Positions 59,501 to 64,000 of a DNA stretch of 64,000 nt are shown here, piece after piece (within the stretch, counting starts at the first letter, position 1; every line of letters begins with the position of its first letter). A program made the translations under genes and the position numbers. Origin of the DNA: Mercenaria mercenaria (taxonomy: Eukaryota > Mollusca > Bivalvia > Venerida > Veneridae); assembly GCF_021730395.1 (NCBI RefSeq), contig NC_069378.1, forward strand, positions 41,615,001 to 41,679,000. Direction: 5' to 3'. Under the pieces are notes generated by a model. It saw nothing but the letters and a program-made list of their open reading frames with translations. It did not search any database and had not been told where the DNA came from.

Positions 59501-62500
59501 ATACATTTTTACATTCTCAAATTCTTGTTCAAGTGGAGATTACCCCCTCGCACTAAAATACGGAAACACACAAACTGTACCGAGAGTGTTAAGACTACAC
59601 GTCCGGTAACCGGACAAACAACAAAGTTATATTCTTATCTGAATCCAAGTGTAACAAGCATTGTTTTCGAAACACTACCCTTACTATTGTGTAGTTAGCA
59701 GATATTTATAGCGCGCTTTAAATAGCCTACACAACACAATTATGTCAACTGAATGAATTGTCTCCCTGCAGTCGAGCGTGTATTTGATAGCCTTAAATTG
59801 AGATGTAATGCAGCGCTTTATCTTTATCAGTAAAATAACTTACGACTTAAATTTTACTCGGCCAACGCGGTATCACCCGCAGCACCGAACTTCTTTAAGT
59901 TCAAGACTCATATATTAAATAATTAACAATTAAAATGGAGATTTTCAATGGATAGTAAACCTAGCTGTCTGACAAAAAATGTTTCTTTTCAATGGCGCTT
60001 TTAACAAGAGCCGTCCGTAAAATAGCCAATGCTCGACTATTCACATTCTTGTCCCAAAAGCTGGAATATTACCCTAAATGTTAAAATATCTATAGAGTTT
60101 CAGTATCTGCATTTAAGGTTTGGAGGTAGCATAACTTGTAAGCAAATCTTTAACCAGGATTTTCTAAATCTAAAAAGGAGCATAATTTGGCTAAAATACA
60201 CGTCAGAGTTACAGAACTTGATGCTATCACCTAGTTTTATAACACAGAAGACACATGTGAAGTTACAATTCAATATCTACATTAATTTTAGAGACAGTAA
60301 CTTGCATGCAAAACTTTAACCAGGATTTTCTAAGTCTAAAAGGGGGCATGATTTAGCCAAAATACATGTGTCAGAGTTATGGGACTTGACCTAGTGAGGT
60401 TGGTTATTGACCTACAAAAAGACGAAAATAAGTTTCGAAGCTATATAAAATAATATCTATATGTACTTGCAAGCAAAACTTTAACCAGAACTTTCTAAAT
60501 CTAAAAAGGGGAATAATTTGGCCAAAATACATGTCAGAGTTTTGGGACTTGATGATATTACATAGTTTTATAACCCCAAGGACACGTGTGAAGTTTCAGT
60601 TAAATATCTGCATAAGTTTTGGAGATAGTAACTTGCACGCAAAACTTCAACCAGAAATTCCTAACTCCAAAAAGGGGCATAATTTGGCCAAAATACATGT
60701 CAGAGTTATGCAGCTTGATGCTATCACCTAATTTTATAACCCCGAAGACACATGTGAAGTTTCAGTTAAATATCTGCATTAGTTTAGGAGATAGTAACTT
60801 GCCAGCCAGACTTTAACCAGGATTTTCTAAGTCCAAAAGGGGGCAATATTTGGCAAAGATGCATGTCAGAGTTATGGGACTTGATGCAGTCACCTAGTTT
60901 TATAACACAGAAGACACATGCGAAGTTTCAATTCAATATCTGCATTAGTTTAAGAGATATTTACTTGCATGTAAGACTTAAACCACGATTTTCTAAGTCC
61001 AAAAGGGGGCTTAATTTGACCAATATTCAGAGTTATAGGACTTGACCTAGTGAGGTTGGTAATTCACCTAGAAAAGGAAAAATAAGTTTCAAAGATATAT
61101 GCCTTTAAATGATAGCCTTATGTACTTGCATGCAAAATTTTAGTTAATGTATAACGCCGACGCCGACGCTAGGGTGAGTAGAATAGCTAGACTATTCTTT
61201 GAATAGTCGAGCTAAAAACGAATTATTTCGCAATTGACTTAATGCAATAAATAAGATGCATACATTCTAATGATACACAGGCCTTTTCGAACTTGATTAC
61301 CGGACGCCTGGAAAAATCAAACAGGTTAGGTCCGGTCACCGGCCACATAGTCAAAATGTGCAGTGTTCTACTTTTTCCGTGACTTAGCGGAAGCTTCCGA
61401 GCACGAATCTGGTATCATAATGAGAAATATACATTATGGCAACCTCATTATGCTTAGTGCTATGTTGCATTGTGACAAGTAAGATTGTGTTTGTTTAAAA
61501 CTTTGTTAGCTATTAATACGTACGAGTAAGCACATTCAGCCTGTCCAGGAGCCACTTCTGTCCATATCATCAGTATATAGACAACATAAATACATGGGGA
61601 AGGTGTGTCTAGGTTAACCACAAGCTAATACAGTATGTATGACTGAAAGCAAGATAATATCATAGACTGATGAAGAAGTAACCATGATATTAAAATGAAA
61701 CACGTAAACATAGGATGTACAAATGGTCACGTAACAATGCAAAATTGGATGTCAGAAGGAAGCATTTGAACATGAGAATAACGAATGCATATATGTAAAT
61801 CGCAAGATTTGATATACGAAAGCACAATGCAGATTTTGCCCTAATTCTTTTCCATAGGATAAACCCCCCTCTCCTGCCCTCCCTCATTCCCCCGCCCCTC
61901 CTGCCTTCAGCACTCGTTCCAAGGCCGGACAACGACAGCCCTGCTCACAGCAAGTAGACGTACATGCGATCAGCAAATATACAGATATCACTAAGAACCA
62001 CTAAGGACAGCTTAGTTCCACTAAGGACCACTAATGGGAGTACAAAAAAACTACTAAGGAGGCAATAAAGACTACTTAGGAGGTATAAGGACCACTAAAG
62101 AGGCACTTGGACCACTAATGGAGTAAAAAGGACCACTAAGAAGACAATAAAGACTACTAATGGGTTGAAAGGACCACTAAAGAAGCACTAAGGACCACTT
62201 AACTACAAGGGTCACTTAGAGAAAATAAAGGACCACAAAAGAGACATTAAGGACTCTTAATGAGTACTAAGTGGTAGTAGATTATATCATTTATTGTTTA
62301 TTGACAAACATTTATTTCTGTAAGAATATTTCGAAACTTGAGCATAATCTGACTGATAATCTATAAATAAATATTATTTATCATATATAACAATATTCTA
62401 TAATTCAAAGGATGTCCCACTTGATAAGTTAGCTGATGTGTCATAATCAAGATGATTAATAGTATTTTGCTTCTTGGTTACGTAAGGGCTTATAATCTGA

Positions 62501-63550
62501 CAGGTAAGGTTTAAAAAATCAAAGAGACGATCAAAAACAGTTTTAGCAGAAAGAGTTATCTGTCCTTTAAAACGTCATTTCCCCCAAATGTCATTTTAAA
62601 GGGCAGAAAGTTCTTTTTCAATACCTGTGACATACTTCGGGGTTTTTTTTTCGATGATTGTCCTTCAAGATCAAAAGTTTGAAGAAATTCTGTTTTGGGG
62701 AGAAATTTCGCTCATTTTAAGTACAGGCAATTCTAGCGTATGCCTTTGATATAGGGATCAAGAGATTAAAATAGATTTATCACTATTTTATGATTAAAAT
62801 ATACCTATCAAACACAATCCTTCTTGAATCAAAGTAATTTTCTTTTATACTTAAAAGTGAATAATACACGATAAAATGCTTTGAATTGGCCTTAAATCCA
62901 CAAGATCACCATACTCGTAATGCTATACAGTTTTAGGTTAAAACCCTGAAAAGATTCATGAATAACAAGGATGAACTCTATTGATAAAAGCACTAATAAA
63001 CTGTAATTGTGCAGAATTTATCAAACCATTAGCAACACAATTGATCACGTTCATGTGTTAAAAATGTCTCATAAAATGTGTATAAACACCGCCAAATATT
63101 GATACTTTATAAACTGATTCTAATATATTTTTCTCTGTTAAAACACTCTTACGCTACAATGCCGTCACGTTGACGTGCGGTGACGTCACTGATTTTGTAG
63201 CGACCAAGACAAAAGCGCTACTGTATTTTATCTACTGTTTTAGATTAAGGGCGTATTAGAATCGAAATACTCTATAGCAAAAGGGTGTATACACTCGGGT
63301 GGTCGTACAAATTATTACGCCCGACGTATAACCGCCCATCGTGCATAGATAGTCTTATAGTCTTAAAACACTCTTTTGCTATAAATAATTTCTTAATTAA
63401 TATGTTGTTTGTTCAGCTTATATAATTCTGAAAACAATCCAAACCTACAAATCAGTTACCTTTCAGGCCGCGTAAAAAGTCTTTGATGAACAGGTTTTCA
63501 TTTTTCGTCTCTATGGTAATAAGATGACCTCCGTGTTGCTGACAGTAATG
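56538..63550 (-). CDS. C-type lectin (EPN type), last three exons
   Basis: Exons on the minus strand: 63550-63460, 57526-57440 and 56671-56538. Acceptors are TTTATTTCAAG, TTTTTTCTAG and CGATTTTAG; donors are AAAG|GTAACT and ACAG|GTTACG; both joins are phase 1 and restore codons for Gly and Asp. Exon a gives HYCQQHGGHLITIETKNENL. Exon b gives YHWLGLTDEMVEGVWKWYTS. Exon c gives DWYPGEPNSHRGTEEDCVVF and RWLDVPCTRSYEPICEIV. All four core cysteines (YC, EDC, VPC, PIC), the WLGL motif and the sugar-specifying EPN are present. The usual WND is WLD, so calcium site 2 may be altered. EPN predicts mannose/GlcNAc-type binding in canonical members. The first CTLD exon and signal peptide must lie beyond 64 kb. 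The large first intron holds the tandem-cored element at 60004-61212. Confidence 0.88.
58073..58137. repeat. (GTT)n/(TGTTGT)n microsatellite
   Basis: Imperfect GTT/TTG run; the Leu/Cys-rich start of the 83-codon plus frame at 58080 comes from it. Confidence 0.8.
59060..59235 (+). repeat. 170-bp dispersed repeat, copy 1
   Basis: GAATTAGGGCAAAAACTGCA, AATCTTGCGATTTACATGTA, TTCCTTCTGACATTCC and GACCATTTGTGCATCCTATG recur in inverted orientation at 61690-61860. Confidence 0.75.
60004..61212. mobile_element. Tandem-cored element with GCTCGACTATTCA inverted ends (six units, period about 166 bp)
   Basis: The left end is ACAAGAGCCGTCC then GCTCGACTATTCA (60031-60043); the right end TGAATAGTCGAGC (61200-61212) is its exact complement. 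The core motif TTTCTAARTCYAAAAAGGGG, followed by ATAATTTGGCCAAAATACAT, starts at about 60161, 60327, 60492, 60657, 60824 and 60990, a spacing of 165-167 bp. Near the right end is CGCCGACGCCGACGCTAGGG. The open frames of 60-96 codons within it reflect the repeat. Non-coding. Confidence 0.85.
61690..61860 (-). repeat. 170-bp dispersed repeat, copy 2 (inverted)
   Basis: Minus-strand match to 59060-59235. Followed on the plus strand by a C-rich low-complexity stretch (61865-61915). The 80-codon minus frame 61690-61932 is a by-product. Confidence 0.75.
61980..62280. repeat. Degenerate minisatellite of AAGGACCACTAA units
   Basis: At least a dozen copies of ACTAAGGACCACTAA and variants (AAAGACTACTAA, AAGGACCACTAATGG), spaced 11-40 bases. 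Irregular and non-coding. Confidence 0.75.
62281..63130. other. C-type lectin intron, proximal part
   Basis: AT-rich. A small hairpin with arms of about 28 bases lies at 62548-62612 (CTGTCCTTTAAAACGTCAT paired with ATGTCATTTTAAAGGGCAG). Confidence 0.45.
63135..63390. repeat. Hairpin repeat cluster in the C-type lectin intron
   Basis: TATAGCAAAAGGGTGT (63273-63288) pairs with ACACTCTTTTGCTATA (63368-63383). AAAACACTCTTACGCTAC (63140) shares the same right-end sequence. GTCACGTTGACGTGCGGTGAC near 63165 is another palindrome. Probably overlapping miniature elements. Confidence 0.45.
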
Positions 63551-64000
63551 CTTGAAATAAACATGTAAACGAATGTTACGTCAAATATCAAGCCGATATC
63601 AAACCAGAATCCTTTATCGATCAGATATATTAAGCTGTATAGTATCATAATGTTTGTTATGATACCACCACTATAACATTTCATTTTGAAACTTATCGGC
63701 AGCTATTCTAGCCGAATGAAGAACAAAATATTTTTTAAGTAATACACAAAGTAAATAGTATGTTCGTCTTTCTTTTTCTTGATACATCTTTATTCTCTCT
63801 AGTGCAACAGAAAAACATCGTTTGACAACTGTGCTGATAGCAGAGTTAAGAAACATCTAGCCATCTATCCTCGTCTTCATTTGTATAATGTGTAATTAAA
63901 ACGAAAAGATCATTTGGAAGAATAGAACGTAACTAAACTAAGAAATAACAGAATCGGTATATGATAGAGTAGATCCGTAAATTATCAATGACCAGAGAAA

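Larger units (their letters stand above)
57527..60003. other. C-type lectin intron, distal part
   Basis: Holds a GTT-rich microsatellite at 58073-58137. A segment at 58190-58320 is probably a dispersed repeat; it reads on the minus strand as PITDIMLGQKGRPTVRDGLG and on the plus as an 83-codon frame. It also holds one copy of a 170-bp repeat at 59060-59235. No exon seen. Confidence 0.4.

Noticed and set aside
60029-61045. Five related open frames of 60-96 codons
   Set aside because: They are frames of the 166-bp tandem units, disrupted differently in each unit; no coding constraint is visible.
1-64000. LTR retroelement, Polinton or other virus-like element
   Set aside because: No long terminal direct repeats and no protease, integrase, capsid or envelope-like coding stretches were seen; the only reverse-transcriptase sequences belong to non-LTR LINEs.

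Overview
The window looks like nuclear DNA of a bivalve mollusc, or at least of a closely related lophotrochozoan. It is AT-rich and intron-bearing. It carries many tRNA-derived SINEs, inverted-repeat miniature elements and tandem-repeat-cored elements of the kinds common in bivalve genomes. Its few real genes belong to families that are strongly expanded in bivalves. Most short open frames are chance or sit inside repeats. I saw no LTR retrovirus, Polinton or other capsid- or envelope-bearing element, no rRNA and no CRISPR array.

Five host loci are supported. (1) 13.77-15.88 kb, plus: the last three exons of an F-type/discoidin (F5/8C-like) lectin domain joined to a PAN/apple-like module. 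(2) 27.22-29.12 kb, plus: a long terminal exon with two LRAT-type (H-box/NCEHF, papain-like fold) domains, the first damaged. (3) 43.76 down to 32.78 kb, minus: a three-exon gene assembled here by splice-site and phase matching. It encodes a DZIP3-like HEPN domain, a transmembrane helix, a TANC/ANKRD50-like STAND P-loop NTPase and a long ankyrin array, about 1,970 residues, with one apparent single-base frame change. (4) 52.03-51.13 kb, minus: an intronless secreted fibrinogen-related protein with a TATA box. (5) 63.55 down to 56.54 kb, minus: the last three exons of a C-type lectin (EPN type), whose exons are too short to show up as long open frames.

Repeats, left to right: a terminal-inverted-repeat miniature element at 7-270 (second copy at 30.33 kb); a 420-bp dispersed repeat at 0.36 kb (second copy at 21.42 kb); a pair of inverted arms at 1.33-1.80 and 5.03-5.47 kb enclosing a tandem-cored element at 3.19-3.88 kb; a LINE remnant (endonuclease plus start of RT) at 8.74-10.55 kb minus; SINEs at 14.6, 23.95-24.7, 29.9 and 37.9 kb; a tandem-cored element at 19.35-20.47 kb; further hairpin elements at 7.0, 16.4, 17.4, 26.6, 41.9 and 54.4 kb; a tandem-cored element at 39.1-40.8 kb inside intron 2 of the HEPN gene; a 930-bp foldback element at 44.0-44.9 kb just upstream of that gene; a LINE RT remnant at 45.4-47.35 kb minus; an AT-rich quasi-repeat at 49.8-50.6 kb; a minisatellite with 199-bp higher-order structure at 52.64-53.96 kb; and another tandem-cored element with its own termini at 60.0-61.2 kb inside the C-type lectin intron.

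Functionally the recognisable genes share an innate-immune flavour: three secreted or extracellular recognition proteins (F-type lectin, fibrinogen-related protein, C-type lectin), one membrane-anchored STAND/ankyrin protein with a potential RNase-type HEPN domain, and one LRAT-type protein. That they act together is inference only; nothing in the sequence shows co-regulation.
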